A stretch of DNA of 64,000 bases from SCGC-AG-212-J23 sp036406675 (GCA_036406675.1 DASXAO010000106.1:14781-78780), one strand, 5' to 3'. Positions 8,336-16,385 are shown, numbered from the stretch's first letter. Notes: generated by a model from the sequence alone, not told the origin. Made by a program: numbers and translations.

Positions 8336-9012
8336 CCGGAACCCAAGACCTCGACATCTGGACGCTGATCGTCCACGCGAGCTTCGTCGTCAAGATAGTG
8401 ATGTTCCTGCTGCTCGCCGTGTCGTTCATGTCGTGGATGTTCATCTTCCAGAAGTGGTTCTCGATCCGGCGCGCCAACGTGCAGACCGACAAGTTCGAGC
8501 GCGAGTTCTGGAGCGGAAACGACCTGAACACCCTCTACCAGGGCGCGGTGAACAACCGCCACAGCATCGGCAGCCTCGAGCGCGTGTTCGAGGCGGGCTT
8601 TCGCGAGTTCGCCAAGCTGCGCGGCCAGCGCGGCACCGACCCTACCAACATGGTCGACGGCGCGCGCCGCGCGATGCGCGCCACCTTCCAGCGCGAGATG
8701 GACTTCATAGAGCGCCACCTCGCGTTCCTCGCCTCCACCGGCTCGGTGAGCCCGTACGTCGGGCTCTTCGGCACCGTGTGGGGCATCATGCACGCGTTCC
8801 GCAGCCTCGCCAACGTCCAGCAGGCGACCCTCGCGCAGGTCGCCCCCGGGATCGCCGAGGCGCTCGTCGCCACCGCGATCGGCCTGTTCGCGGCGATTCC
8901 CGCGGTGGTCGCCTACAACCGCTATTCGCACGACATCGAGCGGCTCGCCAACCGCTTCGAAAGCTTCATGGAAGAGTTTTCCAACATTCTTCATCGCCAG
9001 GCGGTGAAGTAA
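8332..9012 (+). CDS. tolQ: Tol-Pal inner-membrane motor protein TolQ
   Basis: 226 residues, ExbB/TolQ family. An N-terminal membrane segment (HASFVVKIVMFLLLAVSFMS) is followed by a cytoplasmic loop and two more helices around SPYVGLFGTVWGIMHAF and ATAIGLFAAIPAVVAYN, the conserved pore-lining region. With TolR it converts the proton gradient into movement of TolA during envelope constriction at division. ATG 8332 is coupled to the ybgC stop. Confidence 0.96.
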   Translation: MTGTQDLDIWTLIVHASFVVKIVMFLLLAVSFMSWMFIFQKWFSIRRANVQTDKFEREFWSGNDLNTLYQGAVNNRHSIGSLERVFEAGFREFAKLRGQRGTDPTNMVDGARRAMRATFQREMDFIERHLAFLASTGSVSPYVGLFGTVWGIMHAFRSLANVQQATLAQVAPGIAEALVATAIGLFAAIPAVVAYNRYSHDIERLANRFESFMEEFSNILHRQAVK

Positions 9013-9018
9013 AGCAAC

Positions 9019-9447
9019 ATGCCAGCCCTGAGGCGCAAACACGGACCGATGCACGACATCAACGTCGTGCCCTACATCGACGTGATGCTGGTGCTGCTCG
9101 TCATCTTCATGGTCACCGCGCCGCTCATCACCCCGTCGGTGATCGACCTGCCGACCGTGGGCAAGGCAAGCGCGCCTCGCGTCGTGCCGCTGGAGGTGTT
9201 CGTGCGCGCCGACCAGGGACTGGTGGTGCGCACGCGCGACCGCAACGGCCGCATCGTCGACGAGGCGAGCGTCTCGCGCGCCGACCTCGCCAAGGTGCTG
9301 AAGAACGCGCGCGGCGCGAACGAGGAGCTCTCGGTGCTCGTGGGCGGCGACAAGAACGCGCGCTACGAGTCCGTGCTCCAGGTCATGGACGAGCTGCGCA
9401 AGCAGGGAATCCAAAGGGTCGGATTGCAGGTCAAAGTCGCGCAATGA
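9019..9447 (+). CDS. tolR: Tol-Pal inner-membrane motor protein TolR
   Basis: 142 residues, ExbD/TolR family. A single N-terminal membrane helix (PYIDVMLVLLVIFMVTAPLI) carries the Asp that lines the proton path of the TolQR motor; the rest is periplasmic. The start is 6 nt after the tolQ stop. Its stop TGA (9445-9447) overlaps the ATG of the first of two micro-ORFs rather than tolA itself. Confidence 0.96.
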   Translation: MPALRRKHGPMHDINVVPYIDVMLVLLVIFMVTAPLITPSVIDLPTVGKASAPRVVPLEVFVRADQGLVVRTRDRNGRIVDEASVSRADLAKVLKNARGANEELSVLVGGDKNARYESVLQVMDELRKQGIQRVGLQVKVAQ

Positions 9448-9479
9448 GCACGTCGGCTTACGCCATGGTTTGCCGATGA
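9444..9479 (+). CDS. Micro-ORF 1 between tolR and tolA (11 codons)
   Basis: ATG 9444 overlaps the tolR stop (ATGA) and encodes MSTSAYAMVCR, ending at TGA 9477-9479, which itself overlaps the next ATG at 9476. Its first residues resemble the TolA N-terminus (MSTLAD), as expected for a duplicated start region. It may act only as a ribosome relay. Translation is not demonstrated. Confidence 0.5.
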   Translation: MSTSAYAMVCR

Positions 9480-9511
9480 GCACATCGGCAGACTTGATGG
9501 GTTGCCAATGA
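9476..9511 (+). CDS. Micro-ORF 2 between tolR and tolA (11 codons)
   Basis: ATG 9476 overlaps the stop of micro-ORF 1 and encodes MSTSADLMGCQ. Its TGA at 9509-9511 overlaps the tolA ATG at 9508. A ribosome re-initiating at each ATGA would pass from tolR through both micro-ORFs into tolA. There is no separate Shine-Dalgarno, which fits termination-reinitiation. Confidence 0.5.
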   Translation: MSTSADLMGCQ

Positions 9512-10281
9512 GTACATTGGCCGACTTCAGAGCCCGCCCGGACTACGGGTTGGGGCGCGCCTTCCTGCTCGCCTTCGCCGTCCATGCGGTACTAATTGCG
9601 TTCATGTTCATAGGCGTGCGCATGCAGAACCGCCCGGGCGACACGGTCACCGTGGAGCTGTGGGAAGCTCCGCCTCCGCCGCCGCCGCCGGCTCCGGTGG
9701 TCCAGGCTCCGAAGCCCCCGCCGCCCGCGCCGCCGAAAGTAGAACCGCCCAAGCCCCCGCCCGAGCCCGAGGTGAAGAAGCCCGACATCGTCGAAAAGGC
9801 GCCGCCGCCCAAGCCGAAGCCCAAGCCCAAGCCCGAGGCGAAGGCGCCGCCGAAGGACGACCTCGAGAAACTGCTGCTGCGCGAGCAGGCGGCGATGGAG
9901 GAGCAGAAGCTCGCCGAGGAGCGCCGCCAGATCGCCGAGGCGCAGCGCAAGGCAGAGTCCGAGAAGATGGCGCGTCAGCTCGCGGCCAAGGCGAGCGACA
10001 AGGCGCTCACTGACTACGTGAATCGCATCCGCGCCGCCGTTCGCCAGAGATGGATCTTGCCGCAGGATCTGCAAGGCAATCCCCAGTGCATCTTCAGGGT
10101 CGTGCAGCTGCCGACTGGTGAGGTGGTCGAAGGGCAGCTGCGGCTGCTCAAGTCGAGCGGCAACGGGGCGTACGACGAGGCGGTGCGGCGCGCGATCCTG
10201 GCAGCCTCGCCGCTGCCGCCGCCGCCGCCGGGGGTGCAGTTCTACCGCGAGCTCGAACTGACCTTCCGACCTAAAGATTAA
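9508..10281 (+). CDS. tolA: Tol-Pal envelope-spanning protein TolA
   Basis: 257 residues from ATG 9508, which is the start in repeat unit 3; TTG 9502 in the same frame is less likely. One membrane helix (FLLAFAVHAVLIAFMFIGV) near residues 17-35 is followed by a Pro- and Lys-rich periplasmic section with PPPPPPP and KPKPKPKPKPE runs. A Glu/Gln/Ala-rich helical region and a C-terminal TonB/TolA-like domain (VNRIRAAVRQRWILPQDL) complete it. TolA links TolQR to Pal and TolB. The Pro-rich part resembles TonB more than the Ala/Lys helix of enteric TolA. Confidence 0.93.
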   Translation: MSTLADFRARPDYGLGRAFLLAFAVHAVLIAFMFIGVRMQNRPGDTVTVELWEAPPPPPPPAPVVQAPKPPPPAPPKVEPPKPPPEPEVKKPDIVEKAPPPKPKPKPKPEAKAPPKDDLEKLLLREQAAMEEQKLAEERRQIAEAQRKAESEKMARQLAAKASDKALTDYVNRIRAAVRQRWILPQDLQGNPQCIFRVVQLPTGEVVEGQLRLLKSSGNGAYDEAVRRAILAASPLPPPPPGVQFYRELELTFRPKD

Positions 10282-10321
10282 GCCTGTGACCGCAACCAAC
10301 AACACGACAGGGATCCAACGC

Positions 10322-11605
10322 GTGGCATCGCGCTTCCTTTGGCTGTTTGCAATCGGTCTCACTCTCGCCGCCTCGGGGGCGCGCGCGCAGCTCCAGATCG
10401 AGATCACGGGGGCGACCGAGAGGCGCACCCCCGTCGCCATCGTGCCGTTCGCCGGCGAGGGCGCCCTCGGACCCACCGCCATCAGCTCGATCGTTCGCGC
10501 CGACCTCGAGCGCAGCGGCCTCTTCCGCGCGCTCGAGCTGCCGCCGCTCAACCCGGTCCCGACCGAAGCGTCCACGGTGAATTACAACGAGTGGCGCTCG
10601 CGTCTCGCCGACGCGCTGGTGGTGGGCTCGGTGTCGAGCCGGCCCGACGGGCGCTACGAGGCGCGCTTCCGCCTGCACGACGTGGTGAAGCAGACGCCCC
10701 TGGGCGGCATCGCGTACACCATGACCAAGGACCAGGTGCGCGCGACCGCGCACCGCATCGCCGACTACGTGTACGAGAAGCTCACCGGCGACAAGGGCGT
10801 GTTCTCGACCCGCATCGCCTACGTGGTCAAGCGCGGCAACCGCTACGAGCTGCAGATCGCCGATGCGGACGGCGAAAACGCGGAGACCGCGCTCGCTTCC
10901 TTCGAGCCGATCATCTCGCCCGCCTGGTCGCCCGACGGCCGGCGCCTCGCCTACGTGTCGTTCGAGAACAAGAAGCCGGTGATCTACGTGCACTCGCTGC
11001 TCGACGGCAAGCGCAACGTGGCGGCGAATTTCCGGGGCTCCAACTCCGCGCCGGCCTGGTCGCCGGACGGCAAGACCCTCGCGGTGACGCTCTCGCGCGA
11101 GGGCGGCTCGCAGATCTTCTTGCTGAACCCTGACGGCAGCAACGTGAAGCGCATCACGACCTCGTCGGCGATCGACACCGAGCCGAGGTACTCGCCGGAC
11201 GGAAAGTGGCTCTATTTCACGTCCGACCGCGGCGGCACGCCGCAGATCTACCGCATGCCCGCCACCGGCGGGGAGCCGCAGCGCGTGACTTTCGATGGGG
11301 GCTATAATGTGTCCCCGCGTCCTTCACCTGACGGCAAGCAGCTCGCGTACATCACGCGCAACAGCGGCAGGTTCCAGGTGGCGCTACAAGACCTAGAGAA
11401 CAGGCAGGTGCAGATCATCACCGACAGCGACCGCGACGAGTCGCCGAGCTTTGCTCCCAACGGCCGCATGATCCTGTTCGCCACCGTGATCGGCGGCCGC
11501 GGCCTGCTGTCGGCGGTCTCGGCAGACGGCCGCTTCAAGCAACGACTCTCTGCGGCCACCGGCGGCGACGTGCGCGAGCCGGCCTGGGGCCCCTTCATCG
11601 AATAA
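10322..11605 (+). CDS. tolB: Tol-Pal periplasmic beta-propeller protein TolB
   Basis: Secreted six-bladed propeller that binds Pal and the TolA C-terminus. GTG 10322 is preferred because AGGGA lies 8 nt upstream and a standard signal peptide (ASRFLWLFAIGLTLAASG, cleavage near ARAQ) starts there; GTG 10286 would add 12 polar residues. The N-terminal domain (VPFAGEGALGPTAISSIVRADLERSGLFRAL) is followed by repeated blades with SPAWSPDGRRLAYVSFE-type motifs. Length is 427 residues, normal for TolB. Confidence 0.95.
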   Translation: MASRFLWLFAIGLTLAASGARAQLQIEITGATERRTPVAIVPFAGEGALGPTAISSIVRADLERSGLFRALELPPLNPVPTEASTVNYNEWRSRLADALVVGSVSSRPDGRYEARFRLHDVVKQTPLGGIAYTMTKDQVRATAHRIADYVYEKLTGDKGVFSTRIAYVVKRGNRYELQIADADGENAETALASFEPIISPAWSPDGRRLAYVSFENKKPVIYVHSLLDGKRNVAANFRGSNSAPAWSPDGKTLAVTLSREGGSQIFLLNPDGSNVKRITTSSAIDTEPRYSPDGKWLYFTSDRGGTPQIYRMPATGGEPQRVTFDGGYNVSPRPSPDGKQLAYITRNSGRFQVALQDLENRQVQIITDSDRDESPSFAPNGRMILFATVIGGRGLLSAVSADGRFKQRLSAATGGDVREPAWGPFIE

Positions 11606-11631
11606 CCGACGCCATGCAAAAAGGAGAAGCC

Positions 11632-12198
11632 ATGCGCGCGTACTACAGCCCGATCCTCGTCACAATCGCCATCGCAGCCCTCATCGCCGGCTGCAGCACC
11701 ACCCCGGAGGGCGGCGACCAGAGCGGCGCCCCGGTCACCGACGCCAACAAGCCCGGCGCCAAGCCGGGCGCGGGCGCGCAGACCGGGCCGATCGCGAAGA
11801 TCGACGTGACCAAGCCGGGCGCGGTCACCGGCGCCGATCCGCGACTGAAGACCGGAGCCCTCGCGCAGCGCTCGATCTACTACGACCTGGACCAGTTCGA
11901 CATCAAGGACCAGTACCGCGGCCTGGTCGAGGCGCACGCCAAGTACCTGCGCGAGAACCCCTCGGCGAAGGTCCTGATCCAGGGCAACACCGACGAGCGC
12001 GGCAGCCGCGAGTACAACGTCGGCCTCGGCCAGCGCCGCTCCGACGGCGTGAAGAAGATGCTGGTGCTGCTCGGCGCGCGCGACAACCAGATCGAGTCGG
12101 TGAGCCTGGGCGAGGAGAAGCCGCAGGCCGATGGCCACGACGAGTCCGCGTGGTCCAAGAACCGCCGCAGCGACATCCTCTACAGCGGCGAATACTGA
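11632..12198 (+). CDS. pal: Peptidoglycan-associated lipoprotein Pal
   Basis: 188 residues from ATG 11632, with AAGGAG five nt upstream (ATG 11614 is less likely). The lipobox LIAGC places the lipidated Cys at residue 21. A Gly/Pro/Lys-rich linker leads to the OmpA-like domain with YYDLDQFDI and GNTDERGSREYNVGLGQRRS, which binds meso-DAP of peptidoglycan. Pal anchors the outer membrane to the wall. The last base of its stop is the first base of the cpoB ATG (TGATG). Confidence 0.96.
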   Translation: MRAYYSPILVTIAIAALIAGCSTTPEGGDQSGAPVTDANKPGAKPGAGAQTGPIAKIDVTKPGAVTGADPRLKTGALAQRSIYYDLDQFDIKDQYRGLVEAHAKYLRENPSAKVLIQGNTDERGSREYNVGLGQRRSDGVKKMLVLLGARDNQIESVSLGEEKPQADGHDESAWSKNRRSDILYSGEY

Positions 12199-13043
12199 TG
12201 CGCTTCCCCACCGCCGCGGTCCTCGCGCCGCTGTTCTCGCTCCTTACCGCCGTGCCCTGCTTCGCGCAGGGCCTGTTCGACGACAACGAAGCGCGCCGGC
12301 GCGTGGAGGCCCTGCGCCAGCAGCTGCTCGAGCAGAACCGCCTGATGGAAGAGCGCATGACCAAGATGGAAACGGCGGTCGCCGGGGCGAGCGACCGCTC
12401 CGCGATGCTCGACATCGCGAGCCAGATCGAGGCATTGCGCGGCGACATCGCCAAGATGCGCGGCCAGCTCGAGGTGGCTACGAACCAGATCGAGGTCGCC
12501 GACAAGCGGCAGAAGGACCTCTATCTCGACATCGACACCCGCATCCGCAAGCTCGAAGAGGCGAACGAGAAGTCGGCCGCCGCAGCGGCCGCAGCGGGCG
12601 CCGCCGCCGGGGCTGCCGGGGCGCAGCCGGGGCAACAGGCATCCGCCGCCGAGTCGCAGCAGGCCGGCGAGATGCGCGCCTACCAGGCCGCGCTCGACCA
12701 GTTCAAGCTCGGCAACTACCCGCTCGCGGTCTCGGCGATGCAGGGCTTTCTCGTGACCTACCCGAACAGCTCGCTCGCGCCGAACGCCCAGTACTGGATC
12801 GGCATGGCGCACTCCGGACAGCGCGACTACAAGAGCGCGATCGCCGCGCAGCGCAAGCTGCTCGCGTCCTGGCCCGAAAGCGAGAAGGCGCCCGACGCGC
12901 TGCTGAGCATCGCGAGCTCCCAGGAAACCATGGGCGACCGCAGGAACGCGCAGAAGACGCTCGAGGAAGTCATCCAGCGCTACCCGAAGAGCAGCGCCGC
13001 CGCGAGCGCGAAGCAGCGCCTCGCCGCGTCGAAGAAGGGCTGA
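12198..13043 (+). CDS. cpoB: Tol-Pal system protein CpoB/YbgF
   Basis: 281 residues from ATG 12198. The signal peptide ends CFAQG. Residues about 28-125 form a coiled-coil trimerisation region (RRRVEALRQQLLEQNRLMEE and following heptads), then an Ala-rich linker (AAAAAAAGAAAGAAGA), then TPR repeats (FKLGNYPLAVSAMQGFLVTY, IGMAHSGQRDYKSAIAAQRK). CpoB couples Tol movement to peptidoglycan synthesis at the septum in E. coli. It is the last gene of the Tol-Pal block. Confidence 0.93.
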   Translation: MRFPTAAVLAPLFSLLTAVPCFAQGLFDDNEARRRVEALRQQLLEQNRLMEERMTKMETAVAGASDRSAMLDIASQIEALRGDIAKMRGQLEVATNQIEVADKRQKDLYLDIDTRIRKLEEANEKSAAAAAAAGAAAGAAGAQPGQQASAAESQQAGEMRAYQAALDQFKLGNYPLAVSAMQGFLVTYPNSSLAPNAQYWIGMAHSGQRDYKSAIAAQRKLLASWPESEKAPDALLSIASSQETMGDRRNAQKTLEEVIQRYPKSSAAASAKQRLAASKKG

Positions 13044-13098
13044 GCCTCAAGAAGGCGCGTCAATCGTCGAGACCACCCCAGCGCAGCTCGCTCCCTAC

Positions 13099-14157
13099 GT
13101 GACGGGGGGCGCGTTCGCTCTCGCCTTCGTCTTCGGCGCGGTCGGCAACAGGACCCGCTTCTGCACCATGGGCGCGGTGTCCGACTGGATCAACATGGGG
13201 AACCTGAGCCGCATGCGCATGTGGCTCCTCGCCATCGCGGTGGCGCTCCTCGGCTCGAGCGCGCTGCACCTTGCCGGCGTCGTGGATCTCTCGAAGTCCA
13301 TCTATCCCGGCCCGAACTTCACCTGGCTCTCGTACCTCGTCGGCGGATTTCTCTTCGGCGTCGGCATGACCCTCGGCTCGGGCTGCGGCTCGAAGACCCT
13401 CATCCGCATCGGCGGCGGCAGCCTCAAGTCCCTCGTGGTGTACGTGTTCCTGGGAATCGCCGCCTACATGACGCTGCGCGGCGTGCTGGGCGCGTTTCGC
13501 GTCGGCGTGCTCGAGAAGGCGACGCTCGCCCTGCCGCCGGGACAGGACCTGCCTTCGCTCCTGGGCCTGAGTCGAAGCGTGCTCGCCGTTCTCGTCGCCG
13601 GAGCTTTGCTCGCATTCGTATACGCAAGCCGGGAGTTCCGCGCGACCCCGGACTACACCATCGGCGGGGTGGTGACGGGGCTCGTGGTGGTGGGCGGCTG
13701 GTACGTGAGCGGGCACGTGGGACACCTCGCCGAAGACCCGAACACCCTGCAGGAGGCCTTCGTCGCCACCAACAGCGGGCGCATGGAGTCGTTCTCGTTC
13801 GTCTCGCCGCTCGCCTACACGCTCGAGTACCTGATGTTCTGGACCGACAAGTCGAAGATCATCACCTACGGCATCGCCTCGGCGGCGGGCGTGATCGCCG
13901 GGTCGGCGGCCTACGCCATCGCCTCGAAGACCTTCCACTGGGAGGGCTTCCGCGATGCCGAGGACACGGCGCTCCACGTCGTCGGCGGCATCCTGATGGG
14001 CTTCGGCGGCATCACCGCCCTGGGCTGCACCATCGGCCAGGCGATCACGGGGTTTTCCACCCTCGCGCTCGGCTCGATCATCACTTTTGCGGCCATCGTC
14101 GCCGGCTCCGCGGCGACGATGAAGTGGCAATACTGGCGCCTCACCCGACAGGGCTGA
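13099..14157 (+). CDS. YeeE/YedE-family sulfur-transport membrane protein
   Basis: 352 residues from GTG 13099, about ten membrane helices. Two copies of the sulf_transp signature are visible: GSGCGSKTLIRIGGGSLKSL and LGCTIGQAITGFSTLALGS, with the Cys residues that relay sulfur species such as thiosulfate in this family. The frame is open upstream, and homologues usually have about 12 more residues resembling TTPAQLAPYV here. The only AUG-like codon for that version is ATC 13063, with AAGAAGG upstream, so the start is uncertain. It runs in the same direction as cpoB. Confidence 0.87.
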   Translation: MTGGAFALAFVFGAVGNRTRFCTMGAVSDWINMGNLSRMRMWLLAIAVALLGSSALHLAGVVDLSKSIYPGPNFTWLSYLVGGFLFGVGMTLGSGCGSKTLIRIGGGSLKSLVVYVFLGIAAYMTLRGVLGAFRVGVLEKATLALPPGQDLPSLLGLSRSVLAVLVAGALLAFVYASREFRATPDYTIGGVVTGLVVVGGWYVSGHVGHLAEDPNTLQEAFVATNSGRMESFSFVSPLAYTLEYLMFWTDKSKIITYGIASAAGVIAGSAAYAIASKTFHWEGFRDAEDTALHVVGGILMGFGGITALGCTIGQAITGFSTLALGSIITFAAIVAGSAATMKWQYWRLTRQG

Positions 14158-14196
14158 TAAAATTCAGCCTCTTCAAGCCTTTCCGCACATAACTCC

Positions 14197-14272
14197 GGGT
14201 CGTTAGCTCAGCTGGTAGAGCAGCGGACTTTTAATCCGTTGGTCGGCGGTTCGAATCCGCCACGACCTACCA
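14197..14272 (+). tRNA. tRNA-Lys (anticodon TTT)
   Basis: A 76-nt cloverleaf: acceptor GGGTCGT / ACGACCT, D-arm GCTCAGCTGGTAGAGC, anticodon arm CGGACTTTTAATCCG with anticodon TTT, T-arm GGCGGTTCGAATCCGCC and encoded CCA at 14270-14272. The first acceptor pair is a G-U wobble. A copy of its 3' end lies 136 bp downstream. Confidence 0.96.
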
Positions 14273-14380
14273 ACTTCTCAGGCGCATCGCTCGATCTTAG
14301 GAATTTGGCGATCTCGGCGGTGACGCGGCGACGCGGGAACCGGGCCAGGGACCGAATTCGTCGGCCCTGGAAGAGTCACT

Positions 14381-14410
14381 CCCGGTTCGATTCCGCCGCG
14401 ATCTACCAAC
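14381..14410 (+). repeat. Partial copy of the tRNA-Lys 3' end (att-like or decayed tRNA)
   Basis: These 30 bases match tRNA-Lys T-arm through CCAAC (14245-14274) at 25 of 30 positions, including GGTTCGATTCCGCC and CTACCAAC. The 5' part of a tRNA is not recognisable. Direct repeats of a tRNA 3' end are left by integrative elements or by decay of a duplicated tRNA. The 106 bases between the copies hold no gene, only an imperfect inverted repeat at about 14345-14370. Confidence 0.6.
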
Positions 14411-14484
14411 ATCTTGATGAAGCGCCAGGTCCAGCTCCGACCTGAACCTGCGCAATCCGTAGCTGAAACCGGCACTCAAAATCC

Positions 14485-15462
14485 TTAGCGACGCTTGCGG
14501 GCGGCCGCCCGGACACGCGGTTTCGGTACGTCAATCCGGGGCGCGTATTCGTATTCGGAACCGGGGTACTGGCGAGCCAGCGAAGCAGCGAGCATGTCGC
14601 TCAATCGCGCCAGGTACGGCGGCTGGCGCTTCTCGTGCCAGTTGATGGCTAGCCAACGGCCGAGCGATCTTCCGGCCGCCACAATGGGCAGAACCGTCAG
14701 CCCTCTCTTGTTCATGATCAGCACCGAGGGCACGACCGCGATGCCATAGCCGCTTCGCGCCGCCGCTACCAGTGTCTGAGCGGTGGCCGCTTCCATGCGG
14801 ATCTTCGGTCTGATGCCCGTGGTTTCGCACCCGGCGTCGAGCAGGGCACGCGTGCCAAAACCAGCAGGCAGTGTCAGGATCTGCTCGTCGGCAAGTCTTG
14901 TTAAGTCGACCGTCCTGCCGTTGGCGAGAGGATGTCCGAGCGGCAATACGGCCAGCAGACGCCAGGGGAAGAGAAGCCGGGCCTGCAGCCGTGGCTCGGT
15001 CGGGCTCGCCACTGCAGCGTGCAATTCACCGCGGAGCACAGCTTGCATCGCATGCTCGCCGCCCTGCTCGCGGAGCTGCAACTCGACGTCGGGACAGCTC
15101 TTGCGATACTCGGCGATGAAGGGAGCGACCACGCTCTCCATGATCATCGGCGCGCATCCTACGAGCAGCAGGCCGGCATTGCCTTCCGCGAGGGCCCGCG
15201 AACGCTCGTAGAGCGCTTCTCCTCCTCTGAGCAATTCGTGGCTGCGGGCGAGGAGATCATGGCCGTGCCGCGTGAGCGCGACACGCCGGCTGGTACGCTC
15301 GAACAGGCGCAAGCCGAGGGCTGATTCCAACTCTGCGATGCGGCGGGAAAGGGCGGGCTGAGTGACGTGCAGTGCCGCCGCCGCGGCGGAAAACCCGCCG
15401 CGCTCCGCGACGGTGACGAAGGCGCGTAGAAAACGCAGATCCAGGTCATGCGGCATCAGCAT
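14485..15462 (-). CDS. LysR-family transcriptional regulator
   Basis: 325 residues. The N-terminal winged HTH (DLRFLRAFVTVAERGGFSAA, then ALHVTQPALSRRIAELE and RLFERTSRRVALT) is canonical, followed by a periplasmic-binding-protein-like effector domain. The start is ATG 15462 or 15456. It is divergent from the cysteine-dioxygenase-like gene with 58 bp between the start codons, the usual arrangement of a LysR regulator with its target. The target link and the inducer are inferred or unknown. Confidence 0.93.
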   Translation of the reverse strand: MLMPHDLDLRFLRAFVTVAERGGFSAAAAALHVTQPALSRRIAELESALGLRLFERTSRRVALTRHGHDLLARSHELLRGGEALYERSRALAEGNAGLLLVGCAPMIMESVVAPFIAEYRKSCPDVELQLREQGGEHAMQAVLRGELHAAVASPTEPRLQARLLFPWRLLAVLPLGHPLANGRTVDLTRLADEQILTLPAGFGTRALLDAGCETTGIRPKIRMEAATAQTLVAAARSGYGIAVVPSVLIMNKRGLTVLPIVAAGRSLGRWLAINWHEKRQPPYLARLSDMLAASLARQYPGSEYEYAPRIDVPKPRVRAAARKRR

Positions 15463-15520
15463 TGATTCTAGAACATTAATGCATTGGACTTATAGCGTAC
15501 CGCGTCCTAGCCTGACGGGC
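15463..15520. promoter_or_regulatory. Divergent regulatory region between LysR gene and CDO-like gene
   Basis: The 58-bp gap contains TTCTAGAA (15466-15473) and ATTAATGCAT (15476-15485), locally AT-rich dyads in GC-rich sequence. LysR regulators typically bind T-N11-A dyads in such positions. The exact operator and promoter elements cannot be assigned. Confidence 0.45.
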
Positions 15521-16060
15521 ATGACCGATGAATATCACGTGAGTGCCTTTATCACCGAGCTGCGCGCGGCGGCCACCCGCAAGCACGACGACGCGGCCAT
15601 GCTCGCCGCCGTCAGACCGGCGTTGTTGCGCCTTGCGCGGTCTGACTCGTGGCGCTCGCCGCAGCTCTACGAGTGCGACGCCAGCCAAGGCTTCGGCGTC
15701 ACGGTGTTGCATGAGGAGCCGGATCGCAGCCTGTGGCTTGTGGCCGTATCGTGGCTCCCCGGCAGGGGCGCCCAGCCGCACAACCACGGCACGTGGGCCG
15801 TTGTTGCCGGCGTGGACGGTGAAGAGAACAACATCCTTTGGCTTCGCCGCGGCGGGTGGCTCGAGCGGCAAGGCGAGGAGACGATTGGCCCGGGAAGCGC
15901 CGTCGGATTCCTGCCTCAGGCCATCCACAGCGTGAAGAACGAAGGCCCGCGCAGGACGCTGTCGCTTCACGTCTACGGAAAAAACCTGAACTGCGTCGAG
16001 CGCAGTCAATTCGACCCGGCGACGGGCCTGGAGCAGCCGTTCAAGCTTCGTCTCCAATGA
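15521..16060 (+). CDS. Cysteine-dioxygenase-like cupin (predicted metal-dependent dioxygenase)
   Basis: 179 residues from ATG 15521. A double-stranded beta-helix protein with the metal motif QPHNHGTWAVVAGVDGEE (His87, His89) and a later His136 in PQAIHSVKN. These correspond to the three-His iron site of cysteine dioxygenases and related thiol dioxygenases. An N-terminal helical part precedes the cupin core, as in predicted members of this group. Substrate is unknown; a small thiol is likely from the family. Divergent LysR control is probable. Confidence 0.75.
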   Translation: MTDEYHVSAFITELRAAATRKHDDAAMLAAVRPALLRLARSDSWRSPQLYECDASQGFGVTVLHEEPDRSLWLVAVSWLPGRGAQPHNHGTWAVVAGVDGEENNILWLRRGGWLERQGEETIGPGSAVGFLPQAIHSVKNEGPRRTLSLHVYGKNLNCVERSQFDPATGLEQPFKLRLQ

Positions 16061-16083
16061 ACCCATTCGGACAGGAAAGCATC

Positions 16084-16385
16084 ATGAGCCAGTCAACGGC
16101 CCTCTGGATCGCCAGCGGTTTACTGCTCGCGTTGGTCGCTGCGCCGGTCGTCGCGCAGCAAAAGCCGGAAAAGACGCAGGGACTAGAGTCGCCGAGCAAT
16201 CCCACTCCGACCGGCCCGGCATCGTCTACGTTCTCGAAGGGCCCATGACGGAGCATCGAGGAGAAAAAGCGAGGGAGGTCAAAGCCGGCGACACCTGGGT
16301 CGAGGACGCCGCCCCGCTGCATTGGCTGGAGAACAAGACTGACAGGCCGTGCGTGCTCCTTGCGATGGATCTAGTTAAGCCCTAA
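16084..16385 (+). pseudogene. Broken secreted cupin gene (frameshift plus deletion)
   Basis: ATG 16084, after AGGAAAG, encodes a signal peptide (SQSTALWIASGLLLALVAAP, then VVAQQ) but runs out of frame to a stop at 16248. The +2-shifted frame from about 16196 to TAA 16383 encodes SHSDRPGIVYVLEGPMTEHR and KAGDTWVEDAAPLHWLENK, a typical cupin second half including the remains of its first metal-binding His motif. The N-terminal metal-binding strands expected between these parts (roughly 30-40 residues) are missing. An ancestral periplasmic cupin seems to have lost an internal segment and its frame. The 54-residue product of the first frame could still be made. Confidence 0.72.

Larger units (their letters stand above)
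9444..9530 (+). repeat. Three imperfect 32-bp direct repeats at the tolR-tolA junction
   Basis: Units begin at 9444, 9476 and 9508, each with ATGAG(C/T)ACRT. Units 1 and 2 match at 24 of 32 positions; the third matches unit 2 at 17 of its first 20 bases and forms the tolA start. Because 32 is not a multiple of three, each unit is in a different frame. The pattern indicates repeated duplication of the tolA initiation region. Confidence 0.88.

Noticed and set aside
9660..9860. A protein-coding repeat of unknown type in tolA
   Set aside because: The CCG-rich repeats simply encode the Pro/Lys periplasmic linker expected for TolA/TonB-like proteins.
12150..12197. A 16-residue N-terminal extension of CpoB from GTG 12150
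   Set aside because: It would overlap pal and place non-signal residues before the clear signal peptide that starts at ATG 12198.
14239..14445. A 68-residue ORF overlapping tRNA-Lys and its partial copy
   Set aside because: It begins inside the tRNA and translates non-coding repeat sequence; no Shine-Dalgarno and no family.
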